Assembly: GCA_949283655.1 (NCBI GenBank)
Contig: CASDTH010000003.1
Coordinates: 1-64,000, forward strand
Direction: 5' to 3'
Source: an uncultured bacterium
Lineage (GTDB): Bacteria > Bacillota > Clostridia > Oscillospirales > Acutalibacteraceae
Length of the DNA: 64,000 bases
Part shown: in pieces, positions 7,690 to 15,055 of the stretch
Numbering within the stretch: position 1 is the stretch's first letter
How the letters are laid out: each line of letters opens with the position of its first letter
Made by a program: the position numbers and the translations under genes
Notes under the pieces: generated by a model
The model's input: only the letters and a program-made list of their open reading frames with translations
Databases searched by the model: none
Told to the model about the DNA's origin: nothing

Positions 7690-8943
7690 ATGCATCTTTC
7701 TTTTGGCTATGATAAAACAACGCTGCACTATAATATTCCAGATGAAAACCTCATTGGAATCCTCACCCCAAACGAAATACCCGCTGGCCAGGGGGGCGAG
7801 GCGGAGGTGGAGCGTGCACTGCAAAACCCGATCGGCTCCCCAAGGCTTCGGGATATTGTGTGCCCAGGCGAAAAAATCGCCATTGTCACAAGCGATATCA
7901 CCCGGCCGATGCCGACCTATGCCGTTTTGCCGCATGTGGCGCGGGAGCTGGCGCTTGCTGGTGTGCAGGATGCGGATGTGACCATTGTTTTTGCACTGGG
8001 CATCCACCGGGAAATGACGCCGGCGGAAATGCAGAAGGCGGTGGGGGAGGAGATGTACCGCCGCTTTACCTGCCTGAATGCCAGCAGGGAGTACACTCAT
8101 CTTGGTGTTTCACAAAATGGCACGCCAATCGATATTTTCACCCCTGTCGCCGAGGCGGATCGCATCATTTGCCTGGGCAATATTGAATATCACTATTTTG
8201 CAGGCTACAGTGGCGGCGCAAAGGCGATTATGCCGGGCGTTTCCACGCACGATGCGATTCAGGCGAACCATAAGCGCATGGTGGATGAGCGTGCGCATGC
8301 GGGCAATCTGGCAACGAACCCTGTGCGCTTGGATATCGATGCGGTGGGCGCTTTTGTCCACATTGATTTCATTGTCAATGTTGTGCTCGACGAGCATAAA
8401 AAAATCCGACACTGCGTAGCAGGCCACTATATCGAGGCACACCGTGCGGGATGCCGGCTGCTTGATCAGATGTATCAAGTGGGAATTCCCCAAAAGGCTG
8501 ATATTGTGATCACTTCACCGGGCGGATTTCCCAAGGATATCAACCTTTATCAGGCCCAGAAGGCGCTTGATAACGCCAAGCATGCCGTGCGTGACGGCGG
8601 CGTGATCGTCTGGCTCGCCGCAGCAGGCGAAGGGTTGGGGGAGGCCACATTCGAAAAGTGGATGCTGGGCCATGAGAAAAGCCAAGATATGATCGACCAC
8701 ATCAACCGCGAGTTTGAGCTCGGTGGGCACAAGGCGGCTGCGATTGCAATGGTGCTGGAAAAATGCCGCGTTTTGTTTGTCAGTTCCCTGCCGGCGGATT
8801 TTGTGCGGCGCATCCATCTGGAGCCATTTGCAACGCTGGAAGACGCGATGGCAGAGGCATTCCGTGCGATGGGGAAAAACGCCCAGGTAATCGCCATGCC
8901 ATACGGCGGTTCCACGCTGCCAGTATTATCAAACGACAAATAA
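7690..8943 (+). CDS. LarA-family (DUF2088) nickel-dependent racemase/epimerase homologue
   Basis: 417 residues. All hallmark residues of lactate racemase LarA can be aligned: S-D-I-T-R-P, H106 (A-L-G-I-H-R), H168 (E-Y-H-Y), K178 (S-G-G-A-K, cofactor-bearing lysine), H194 (A-N-H-K) and K291 (A-Q-K-A). The H168-K178-H194 spacing equals that of the Lactiplantibacillus enzyme (174/184/200). LarA proteins interconvert epimers of 2-hydroxy acids using the nickel pincer cofactor NPN; family members act on lactate, malate, gluconate and others. Start chosen at 7690 because GGAGG lies ~8 bases before; 7669 has none. No larB, larC or larE is in the window. The neighbours (TIM-barrel isomerase, Gfo/Idh dehydrogenase) suggest a sugar-acid substrate. 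Confidence 0.85.
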   Translation: MHLSFGYDKTTLHYNIPDENLIGILTPNEIPAGQGGEAEVERALQNPIGSPRLRDIVCPGEKIAIVTSDITRPMPTYAVLPHVARELALAGVQDADVTIVFALGIHREMTPAEMQKAVGEEMYRRFTCLNASREYTHLGVSQNGTPIDIFTPVAEADRIICLGNIEYHYFAGYSGGAKAIMPGVSTHDAIQANHKRMVDERAHAGNLATNPVRLDIDAVGAFVHIDFIVNVVLDEHKKIRHCVAGHYIEAHRAGCRLLDQMYQVGIPQKADIVITSPGGFPKDINLYQAQKALDNAKHAVRDGGVIVWLAAAGEGLGEATFEKWMLGHEKSQDMIDHINREFELGGHKAAAIAMVLEKCRVLFVSSLPADFVRRIHLEPFATLEDAMAEAFRAMGKNAQVIAMPYGGSTLPVLSNDK

Positions 8944-8987
8944 CAGACCTCAAGAGTCTGAATTTTTATAAATTTAGGAGGGTTCCT

Positions 8988-9839
8988 ATGGCACAGTTTT
9001 CAATTGGTGTGATTGTCGATTCCTTCCGGGCAGGCGTCCGGGAAGGAATCAAAAAAGCGGCGCAGCTGGGCGCACAGGGCATCCAGATCTATTCTGTTTC
9101 CGGGGAAATGGCGCCGGAAAATCTGAGCGGCCCGGCCCGGCGGGAGCTGTTGGATTTTATCAAATCCAATGGCCTTGTTGTTTCCGCCCTGTGCGGTGAT
9201 CTCGGCAGCGGCGGCTTTATCGACGCCAAGCGTAATGTGGAAAAAATCGAGCGCTCCAAGCGGATTTTGGAGCTCGCAAAGGACTTGGAGACGGATATCG
9301 TTACTACGCACATCGGCGTTGTGCCGGAGGATCCAGGCCACGACCGTTATCAGGTAATGCAGGAGGCTTGCTTTACCCTGAGCCAGTATGCGGATAACCT
9401 GGAGGCACATTTTGCCATTGAAACCGGGCCAGAGAAAGCGGCAACGCTCAAAGTGTTCCTGGATAGCCTCGGCTCTACCGGCGTGGCGGTCAACCTGGAT
9501 CCTGCAAATCTCGTTATGGTCACGGGCGATGACCCGGTGCAGGCAGTCTATACGCTGAAGGATTATATCGTCCACACGCATGCAAAGGATGGCCGTCAGC
9601 TCTTTTATAAAGCGCCGGAGATTGTCTATGGCATCGAGCAGGATGTTACCGGCCTCGGCGAATCATTTTTAGAGGTGCCGTTGGGCGAGGGGAGCGTTGA
9701 TTTCCCAGCCTATCTCAGAGCGCTGGATGAAATCGGATATCACGGCTTCCTTACCATTGAGCGCGAGGTTGGCGAGGATCCGGCGGCGGATATCTCCAAA
9801 GCAGTTGGCTTTTTGAAAGAGCAGATTTCGGCTTTGTAA
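8988..9839 (+). CDS. TIM-barrel sugar phosphate isomerase/epimerase-like protein
   Basis: 283 residues of the xylose isomerase-like/AP endonuclease 2 family. Landmarks are L-G-A-Q-G-I-Q-I-Y near residue 30, T-T-H-I-G-V-V-P near 105, A-I-E-T-G-P-E near 140, V-N-L-D-P-A-N-L near 168, V-H-T-H-A-K-D near 195 and L-T-I-E-R-E-V near 258. The Glu, Asp, His and Glu residues are those that bind the divalent metal in such barrels. Members isomerise or epimerise sugars, inosose or keto-acids, and are often encoded next to Gfo/Idh dehydrogenases, as here (13 bases before the next start). RBS AGGAGGG is 5 bases before the ATG. Substrate unknown. Confidence 0.8.
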   Translation: MAQFSIGVIVDSFRAGVREGIKKAAQLGAQGIQIYSVSGEMAPENLSGPARRELLDFIKSNGLVVSALCGDLGSGGFIDAKRNVEKIERSKRILELAKDLETDIVTTHIGVVPEDPGHDRYQVMQEACFTLSQYADNLEAHFAIETGPEKAATLKVFLDSLGSTGVAVNLDPANLVMVTGDDPVQAVYTLKDYIVHTHAKDGRQLFYKAPEIVYGIEQDVTGLGESFLEVPLGEGSVDFPAYLRALDEIGYHGFLTIEREVGEDPAADISKAVGFLKEQISAL

Positions 9840-9852
9840 GGAGGAGTTTGCA

Positions 9853-10926
9853 GTGGAAAAGAAGTGGAAGGTTGGCGTTATTGGTACAGGCAGCATTAGC
9901 CACGAGCACATTCAGGCATATCTCAAAAACGAAAACGTAGAGCTCTATGCGCTGTGCGATATCAACCCTGCGCGTGTGCAAAACATGGCGCAGCAATATG
10001 GCGTACCGCAGGAGCGCGCGTTTACGGATATGAAAGATTTGCTCGCCCTGTCGGAGATTGACGCTGTGAGTATCTGCACTTGGAACAGTGCGCATGCGCC
10101 CTGCACGATCGCCGCGTTGCAGGCAGGTAAGCATGTGCTCTGCGAAAAGCCCATGGCATTAAACGCACAGGAGGCGCTTAGCATGCAGCAGGCGGCTGAA
10201 AAAGCAGGCAAAATCCTGCAAATCGGTTTTGTGCGTCGCTTTGGGAATGATTGCGCCACGATTCGGGATTTTGTAAATGCCGGTTATTTTGGCGATTTTT
10301 ATTATGCAAAGGCCACCTATCTTCGCCGCAACGGCTGCCCGGGAGGCTGGTTTGGGGAGAAGGCTCGCTCCGGCGGCGGCCCGCTGATCGATCTAGGCGT
10401 GCATGTGATCGATCTGGTGCGCTACCTGATGGGAAATCCGCTTCCAGTTTCAGTCTATGGGGCTACCTTTCAGGAGTTGCGCAACCGCCCGCAGATCAAG
10501 AGGCAGGGTGGATACAGCGCTTCGGATAGATCCGGTGACGATGTTTTTGATGTGGAGGATCTCGCCAGCGCAATGATCCGCTTTGATAATGGCGCCGTGC
10601 TGCACGTGGAGGCGGCTTTTAGCCTGAATATCAAGGAGGATTCCGGGGAGATTGAGCTGTTCGGCTCCAGAGCCGGAGCCAAGCTTGATCCGCAGGTGCA
10701 TCTTTATTCCGATTTAAACGGATATCTCGTCAATGTCGATTTCGACCACGATACGGCCCTGAGTTTCGACGGCCTGTTCGCGAATGAGATAAACCACTTT
10801 ATTGACTGCGTGCGCGGGGAAGCGGCATGCATCGCCCCGGCGGCCGACGGCGTAACGCTCATGCGTATTCTGGATGCGATTTATGAATCTGGCAGGACGG
10901 GGCACGAGGTCCTGCTAAATGCCTGA
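9853..10926 (+). CDS. Gfo/Idh/MocA family NAD(P)-dependent oxidoreductase
   Basis: 357 residues starting at GTG (GGAGG 8 bases upstream). The N-terminal Rossmann fold has V-G-V-I-G-T-G-S-I-S-H-E-H. The family C-E-K-P motif (H-V-L-C-E-K-P-M-A, ~98) carries the catalytic-type lysine, and the substrate domain has G-G-P-L-I-D-L-G-V-H-V-I-D (~178) with the conserved Asp and His. Members oxidise or epimerise a sugar or cyclitol hydroxyl by reversible hydride transfer. It is the last gene before a strong terminator. In partnership with the preceding TIM-barrel protein it probably handles one carbohydrate; identity cannot be read from sequence. Confidence 0.87.
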   Translation: MEKKWKVGVIGTGSISHEHIQAYLKNENVELYALCDINPARVQNMAQQYGVPQERAFTDMKDLLALSEIDAVSICTWNSAHAPCTIAALQAGKHVLCEKPMALNAQEALSMQQAAEKAGKILQIGFVRRFGNDCATIRDFVNAGYFGDFYYAKATYLRRNGCPGGWFGEKARSGGGPLIDLGVHVIDLVRYLMGNPLPVSVYGATFQELRNRPQIKRQGGYSASDRSGDDVFDVEDLASAMIRFDNGAVLHVEAAFSLNIKEDSGEIELFGSRAGAKLDPQVHLYSDLNGYLVNVDFDHDTALSFDGLFANEINHFIDCVRGEAACIAPAADGVTLMRILDAIYESGRTGHEVLLNA

Positions 10927-10930
10927 TTTC

Positions 10931-10979
10931 TTCTGCGCTGACTGCCGGCTATAAGAGAAGCGCGGAAATTTATTTTTTT
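10931..10979 (+). terminator. Rho-independent terminator of the LarA-like operon
   Basis: TTCTGCGC (10931-10938) pairs with GCGCGGAA (10960-10967), and an almost pure T tract (10969-10979) follows. Confidence 0.75.
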
Positions 10980-11017
10980 AGGTTGTTTTTGGTTTTACCC
11001 CGCAAAAAGCTTGCTTT

Positions 11018-11050
11018 TTTACCGGCACTATGTTAAACTAGTCCGGTAAA
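11018..11050. repeat. Long imperfect palindrome upstream of secG
   Basis: TTTACCGG-c-ACTA (11018-11030) pairs with TAGTCCGGTAAA (11039-11050) around an 8-base loop, with one bulged C. There is no T tract after it on either strand, so it is not an ordinary terminator. It lies 26 bases before the secG ATG and could be an operator or a leader hairpin. Confidence 0.5.
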
Positions 11051-11076
11051 TTAGTATAGAACGGGGGATTTTTCCA

Positions 11077-11328
11077 ATGTCCGCACTTCAAATTATTTTG
11101 GGTGTATTGCTTATTATTTCTTCGATTTTGATTATTATCGTCGTCTTGCTGCAGGAGGGCCGGTCAGCGGGCCTGTCCGGTGCGATTGCAGGCGGCGCGG
11201 AGACCTTCTTCGGCAAGAATAAGGGCCGCACCATCGAGGCAAAGCTTGCAAAATGGACGAAGTACATTTCCATTGGCTTCTTCGTGATCGCTCTGGCCGG
11301 CACACTGCTGCTGTATTTTATCAAGTGA
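11077..11328 (+). CDS. secG: SecG subunit of the Sec protein translocase
   Basis: 83 residues, two membrane helices (~4-22 and ~60-80). Between them is the SecG signature V-V-L-L-Q-E-G-R-S-A-G-L-S-G-A-I-A-G-G-A, followed by E-T-F-F-G. SecG assists SecYE in moving preproteins across the membrane. Length is normal for Firmicutes (~75-85). RBS is GGGGG about 8 bases before the ATG. It stands alone, followed at once by a strong terminator. A small RNA gene on the opposite strand ends nearby. Confidence 0.93.
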   Translation: MSALQIILGVLLIISSILIIIVVLLQEGRSAGLSGAIAGGAETFFGKNKGRTIEAKLAKWTKYISIGFFVIALAGTLLLYFIK

Positions 11329-11352
11329 TTGCGTGAAACTCAAACAGTAAAA

Positions 11353-11396
11353 AACGCCGGGCCAAGTGCTTCTGCATTTGGCCCGGCGTTTTTTTG
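11353..11396 (+). terminator. Strong rho-independent terminator of secG
   Basis: A 13-bp perfect stem (11353-11365 with 11378-11390, core CGCCGGGCC/GGCCCGGCG) with a 12-base loop and a T7 tract. Confidence 0.92.
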
Positions 11397-11488
11397 TTGA
11401 GAGTGAGTATACGAATCGCTTTGAGCTGGGAACAACGTGCAATGTCGAAGTCGTGAGAGGCGGAAGGCAACAACACAAAGCAAAGCAG

Positions 11489-11523
11489 AAAAAAACGCCC
11501 AAGCGGTAGATGCCGCTCGGGCA
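11489..11523 (-). terminator. Rho-independent terminator of the candidate 6S RNA
   Basis: On the minus strand GCCCGAGCGG pairs with CCGCTTGGGC around a short loop, followed by T7 (A run at 11489-11495 on the plus strand). Confidence 0.85.
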
Positions 11524-11740
11524 ATCTTGCTCTTTCCGACAATGGGATCATAACGTAACCCTGTGCCCCTAGGCTCATGGCGCTTGCTTATATCCCTGCG
11601 GAACGAAAGGGAGAGGAAGGGTCTGAAGTCCGCGTCGTGCCCAGCCCAGGGCCGCCGTGGCGCTCTTAGAAAGCGGATTCTGCTTGGCTTTCAGTAGACG
11701 GCGCGCCCTTTGCTCTGAAAAAGCAGAGAAAATCACACGG
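11489..11740 (-). ncRNA. Candidate 6S RNA (SsrS)
   Basis: A ~200-base minus-strand segment without a convincing gene ends in a perfect terminator at 11489-11523. The 5' part (11717-11728, CUCUGCUUUUUC) pairs with the 3' part (11526-11536) to give an 11-bp closing stem with one bulge, enclosing a long interrupted hairpin. This is the overall shape of 6S RNA, which binds SigA RNA polymerase. The 3' half contains CCTAGGGGC and AGGGTTACG (11554-11573), which resembles the AAGGGUUAC stretch in the 3' half of E. coli 6S RNA. TTATAC at 11740-11746 may be its -10 region. tmRNA, SRP RNA and RNase P landmarks are absent. The RNA gene is well supported, the 6S identity moderately. Confidence 0.55.
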
Positions 11741-11766
11741 TATAACGAAGGCATTTCACTCTCTGA

Positions 11767-12855
11767 TTAGGAGGGGAGCTTCTGTGGCTGCAAGCCAGGG
11801 TAAAGCAGGGTATGAATATAGCTGACGGTTTGATCCCAATCCAGCAGCAAAACCTCTGTTCCATCCACATTGACGAGCTTTGGATACGTGTGTGGGATGG
11901 TATCTTGTGTGATATTCCATTGCAGGTAACGCATCGCATTGGCGGCCTGGGATACAATAGTTGCTTTGCTCATATCTGTTTTTACCAACGGAAGGATCTC
12001 ATCCAACAGCTCCAAGCCTTGGCTAACACTCATGGATTTTACTTTTCCAGCGATAATGTTCAACACGTTGCGCTGGCGCTGCGTCCGGTTACGGTCGGAA
12101 TCAATGCTGCGCAGGCGGACGTATTTCAGCGTGGTTGCGCCATCCATATGATAGCTCCCAGCGCCATTCGGAACAGGTAACCCGGCGGCCTCAAAATCTT
12201 CTGCAAGCGCTTGGGCTTCTGCTTCTGTCAACTGAATTTCAATCCCGCCAAAAATATCGACAATTTTTTGAAACGCGGTGAAATCAACGCTGATATAATT
12301 ATCAATGTGAACTTTATAGTTCTTATGGATCGTATCGATCAAAAGCTGGGGCCCGCCATAGGAGTATGCTGCGTTAAGCCGTGCATTGCCATGGCCCGGG
12401 ATGCCGACATAAGCGGCGCGCAGGAGGGAAACCATCTTCACCTGCTTCGACTGCTTATTTACCGAAATGAGAATCATGGAGTCAGAACGGGAATAATATT
12501 GGGGATTGCGGGTATCGCTCCCGATCAAAAGAAGATTGTATACATCCTCGTGGTACCAGACAGTTCCGGTATTCAAGTTTCTGTCAATGGCCTCATCCGC
12601 GGTCTCAAAATCTTGAACATGCTTTTCTGGAATATTCTGCTTAATATTTTCTTCTTCCTTGATCTCAGGGTCAATTTGCAAGGTTGTGCGCTCACTGGGG
12701 TCAGCTTCCTCAATATCAATCCTGTTGAGATACCGGTTGCCAACAACCACCCCAATAATCACGAGCAGCAGAAGCACAAGGAGCACGGCGATTACCGCGA
12801 TCATGGCTTTGCTCGGCTTTTTTTTGCGCGCGGTTGCTATTTTTCCGTCATGCAT
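11767..12855 (-). CDS. LytR-CpsA-Psr (LCP) family cell-wall ligase
   Basis: 362 residues. A short basic cytoplasmic head is followed by one membrane helix (~17-41) and an extracellular LCP domain from ~105. Landmarks are L-L-L-I-G-S-D-T-R near 108, the Arg of Y-S-R-S-D-S-M-I-L (~121), V-S-L-L-R-A-A-Y-V and R-L-N-A-A-Y-S-Y-G-G-P. LCP enzymes transfer polyprenyl-phosphate-linked wall teichoic acids or capsule polymers to peptidoglycan. The canonical S-x-x-R-D here reads S-L-L-R-A-A, so the Asp after the Arg is missing. ATG at 12855 is preferred (GAGGTG 6 bases upstream) over the ATG at 12873. A promoter is at 12999-13027. Confidence 0.85.
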   Translation of the reverse strand: MHDGKIATARKKKPSKAMIAVIAVLLVLLLLVIIGVVVGNRYLNRIDIEEADPSERTTLQIDPEIKEEENIKQNIPEKHVQDFETADEAIDRNLNTGTVWYHEDVYNLLLIGSDTRNPQYYSRSDSMILISVNKQSKQVKMVSLLRAAYVGIPGHGNARLNAAYSYGGPQLLIDTIHKNYKVHIDNYISVDFTAFQKIVDIFGGIEIQLTEAEAQALAEDFEAAGLPVPNGAGSYHMDGATTLKYVRLRSIDSDRNRTQRQRNVLNIIAGKVKSMSVSQGLELLDEILPLVKTDMSKATIVSQAANAMRYLQWNITQDTIPHTYPKLVNVDGTEVLLLDWDQTVSYIHTLLYPGLQPQKLPS

Positions 12856-12998
12856 GTCATACACCTCATCCATTTTTGGCTCTAATACCAGCGCCAGGCC
12901 TGTCAGGCTGGCATGCGCCCCGGTTTCGGCGCGGCTTTTTCAACCGAATCGCCCCACAGGCGCGGTAAGGCATCAAGCCGTTTTGTCTGATTGGGTCT

Positions 12999-13027
12999 AT
13001 TATATCCATTTTCAACCGAAAAAGCAA
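12999..13027 (-). promoter_or_regulatory. SigA-type promoter of the LCP gene
   Basis: On the minus strand TTGCTT (13022-13027), 17-base spacer, TATAAT (12999-13004). Confidence 0.7.
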
Positions 13028-13199
13028 ATCGGCCGTTTTCGTTAAAACCGGAGGGGAAACGCCTCTCTGCTTTGCAAGCACAGGGGCATTTCCGTCAGAT
13101 TTCAGACTCCGGCTATCAGGCGCGGCAGAAGGGGAGTTGCAGCCGTTTTGATCGCCAAAGCTTTGCCGATTGCGCATTGCAAACGGCCACGCGTATTCC

Positions 13200-13228
13200 T
13201 TGCGTTTTATACAACCGTGTGATAATAT
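13200..13228 (+). promoter_or_regulatory. SigA-type promoter of the GT-C-like gene
   Basis: TTGCGT (13200-13205), 17-base spacer, TAATAT (13223-13228), 40 bases before the ATG. Confidence 0.6.
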
Positions 13229-13267
13229 TAAATAATAAATTTCCAGTAAAAAGGGGGCTGGGAAAAG

Positions 13268-14848
13268 ATGGAAGTCACAAGCAAACACGGGCGGCTTCGC
13301 CTCACTCAAAGGCATCCGCTTTCTTTTTGCTACCGCTGGGCGATCGCAGTGGTTGGTGCGCTTTTTTTTGGTTATGCAGCTTTTCGGATATTGTTCCCCA
13401 GGGCTACCGCCGGCCAGTGGTGGGATCGAACGGTACTCCAAGGTGTTTCTGCCATAGTAGCCCTGATGGCTGCTATCCTTCTAGTGTGGGTGGTCTTTCG
13501 CGCCATTGACCGGATGCCGGAAAAGCGCATCAAGCAGGCGGTGCTTTGCGCAATGCTGCTGGCCGGGCTTTTATGCATTCTAAGCATTGTCTTTTTTTCT
13601 GTAGCGGCCGGCTGGGATTATGGCGTGCTGCTGCGGTCGGCATTGGAGTTATCCCGTGACGGCGCGTTGAGCGACACACCGTATTTTTCCCGCTATCCGT
13701 TTCAGATTTATCCGCTGCTGTATCTAACCTTCTGGATGCGGCTCATCCACGCGCAGTCCATGCCGGCAGCCTATGGCGTGAGCTATGTGCTCAATGTGGC
13801 GCATATTCTGTTCGCCGTTTATGGCGCTTACCTGTTTGGGAAATATAGCCGCAGCCCACGGTTTGGGTTAAAGGTTCTGGCGCTCTGTCTGCTGAGTTTT
13901 CCGCTCTTTCTATACGCGCCGGTCTGTTATACGGACACGCTGGCGCTCCCATTCCCCGTTTGGACGCTGGCGCTCTGGCTGCGCGCGCGCAGGGAGCCGT
14001 TTGCACAGCGCAAGCAAAAGGTAAGAAAGGTGCTGCTATATATGGGCAGTGGTTTCATGGCGGGGGTTGGGTTCCGCATCAAATCTGTTGCAGCGATTGG
14101 GTTGATTGCCCTGATTTTGTTCCTTCTTTTCGACCGGACGGAGGCAGGGAATACGGAGCATGATGCCGCTGCTCGCCGCCGGGTTGCGCTTCAGAAAGGG
14201 GGCGTGATGCTTTTATTACTGGCCGGTTTTCTGATTGCCGTTGCTGGAAGCAGCCTGGCGGCAAAGGCGGCTGGGTACGGCGAGCTTCATGACGACCGGT
14301 ATACATACCCGATGACGCACTGGCTGATGATGGGTGCAAACCGTGAAACATTTGGCGGTTACTATGAGGCGGATGATTTATTTACCCGCGCTATCCCCAC
14401 CTATGAGCAGCGGCAGGAGCAGACAGCCGAACGCTTTCTGGAGCGGGTTCGTATGAATGGCGCGGGCGGGTACCTTCGATTTTTATTGGATAAGCTGGAG
14501 ATTATGTTGTGCACTGGGGATTATCAGGTGGCGGGTAAGCTGGCGCAAAGCCCATTGAGGCAATACGCTCTTTTCAAAAATGACCACAGTCCGATGGTGA
14601 TCGGATACCTGGCCGTTGAGCAGGCGATTCAGTCGCTGCTTCTCTTTTCCCTCTTGGCGGGGATCGTCTTGCTTGCACGCCATCCGGATGGGTGGCGCTT
14701 CCGGCTCACTGCGATGATGGCGATCGGCGTGCTGCTGTTTCTACTGCTTTGGGAGGGGAAGTCGCGGTATCTGCTGTTTTTATTGCCCGTGCTCAACCTT
14801 GCTGCGGCGGAAGGTTTTTGCCGCCTGCAACAGAGGAAAATGTCCTAG
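13268..14848 (+). CDS. Polytopic membrane protein, probable GT-C/PMT-like glycosyltransferase
   Basis: 526 residues with about 11-12 membrane helices. After two N-terminal helices comes an extracytoplasmic stretch W-D-Y-G-V-L-L-R-S-A near residue 115, the place where GT-C/PMT enzymes carry their acidic catalytic residue. Later come S-R-Y-P-F-Q and a large outside loop (~345-410) between helices. The C-terminal K-S-R-Y-L-L-F-L-L-P resembles the C-terminal helix of dolichyl-phosphate-mannose-type transferases. Such enzymes move sugar from a lipid carrier onto wall polymers or proteins. RBS AAGGGGG about 16 bases upstream, with GGGA closer. It ends with TAG and a terminator. The family call is tentative. 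Confidence 0.6.
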   Translation: MEVTSKHGRLRLTQRHPLSFCYRWAIAVVGALFFGYAAFRILFPRATAGQWWDRTVLQGVSAIVALMAAILLVWVVFRAIDRMPEKRIKQAVLCAMLLAGLLCILSIVFFSVAAGWDYGVLLRSALELSRDGALSDTPYFSRYPFQIYPLLYLTFWMRLIHAQSMPAAYGVSYVLNVAHILFAVYGAYLFGKYSRSPRFGLKVLALCLLSFPLFLYAPVCYTDTLALPFPVWTLALWLRARREPFAQRKQKVRKVLLYMGSGFMAGVGFRIKSVAAIGLIALILFLLFDRTEAGNTEHDAAARRRVALQKGGVMLLLLAGFLIAVAGSSLAAKAAGYGELHDDRYTYPMTHWLMMGANRETFGGYYEADDLFTRAIPTYEQRQEQTAERFLERVRMNGAGGYLRFLLDKLEIMLCTGDYQVAGKLAQSPLRQYALFKNDHSPMVIGYLAVEQAIQSLLLFSLLAGIVLLARHPDGWRFRLTAMMAIGVLLFLLLWEGKSRYLLFLLPVLNLAAAEGFCRLQQRKMS

Positions 14849-14869
14849 CATTTTTCTTACATAAACATT

Positions 14870-14905
14870 GCCGCACAGTCCGCTGATAGGGCTGTGTGGC
14901 TTTTT
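14870..14905 (+). terminator. Rho-independent terminator
   Basis: GCCGCACAGTCC (14870-14881) pairs with GGGCTGTGTGGC (14889-14900), followed by T5. It separates the GT-C-like gene from the spoIIIA operon. Confidence 0.8.
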
Positions 14906-15055
14906 GCGTATAGGCAGCCTTTCGCCGACATATGCATTGGGTGAAAGAGGCCCTGGGCTGGTTCTAAACAGGGACAAGGCTTCATAGAGATAGAAAAGAC
15001 GATGCTTTCATGCATCGTGCTTTTCAGATCGTTGAAGGAAAGGCAGGCGTTCACT

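Larger units (their letters stand above)
12856..13267. other. Intergenic region between the LCP and GT-C-like genes
   Basis: Divergent spacer of ~410 bases. It holds a SigA-type promoter for each flanking gene. The LCP transcript would have a ~140-base GC-rich leader containing short inverted repeats around 12890-12950. No gene, riboswitch motif or RNA family was recognised. Confidence 0.6.

Noticed and set aside
14906-14940. SigE-type promoter for the spoIIIA operon
   Set aside because: GCGTATA and CATATGCA are present but the spacing (16) and matches to the SigE consensus are too weak to call.
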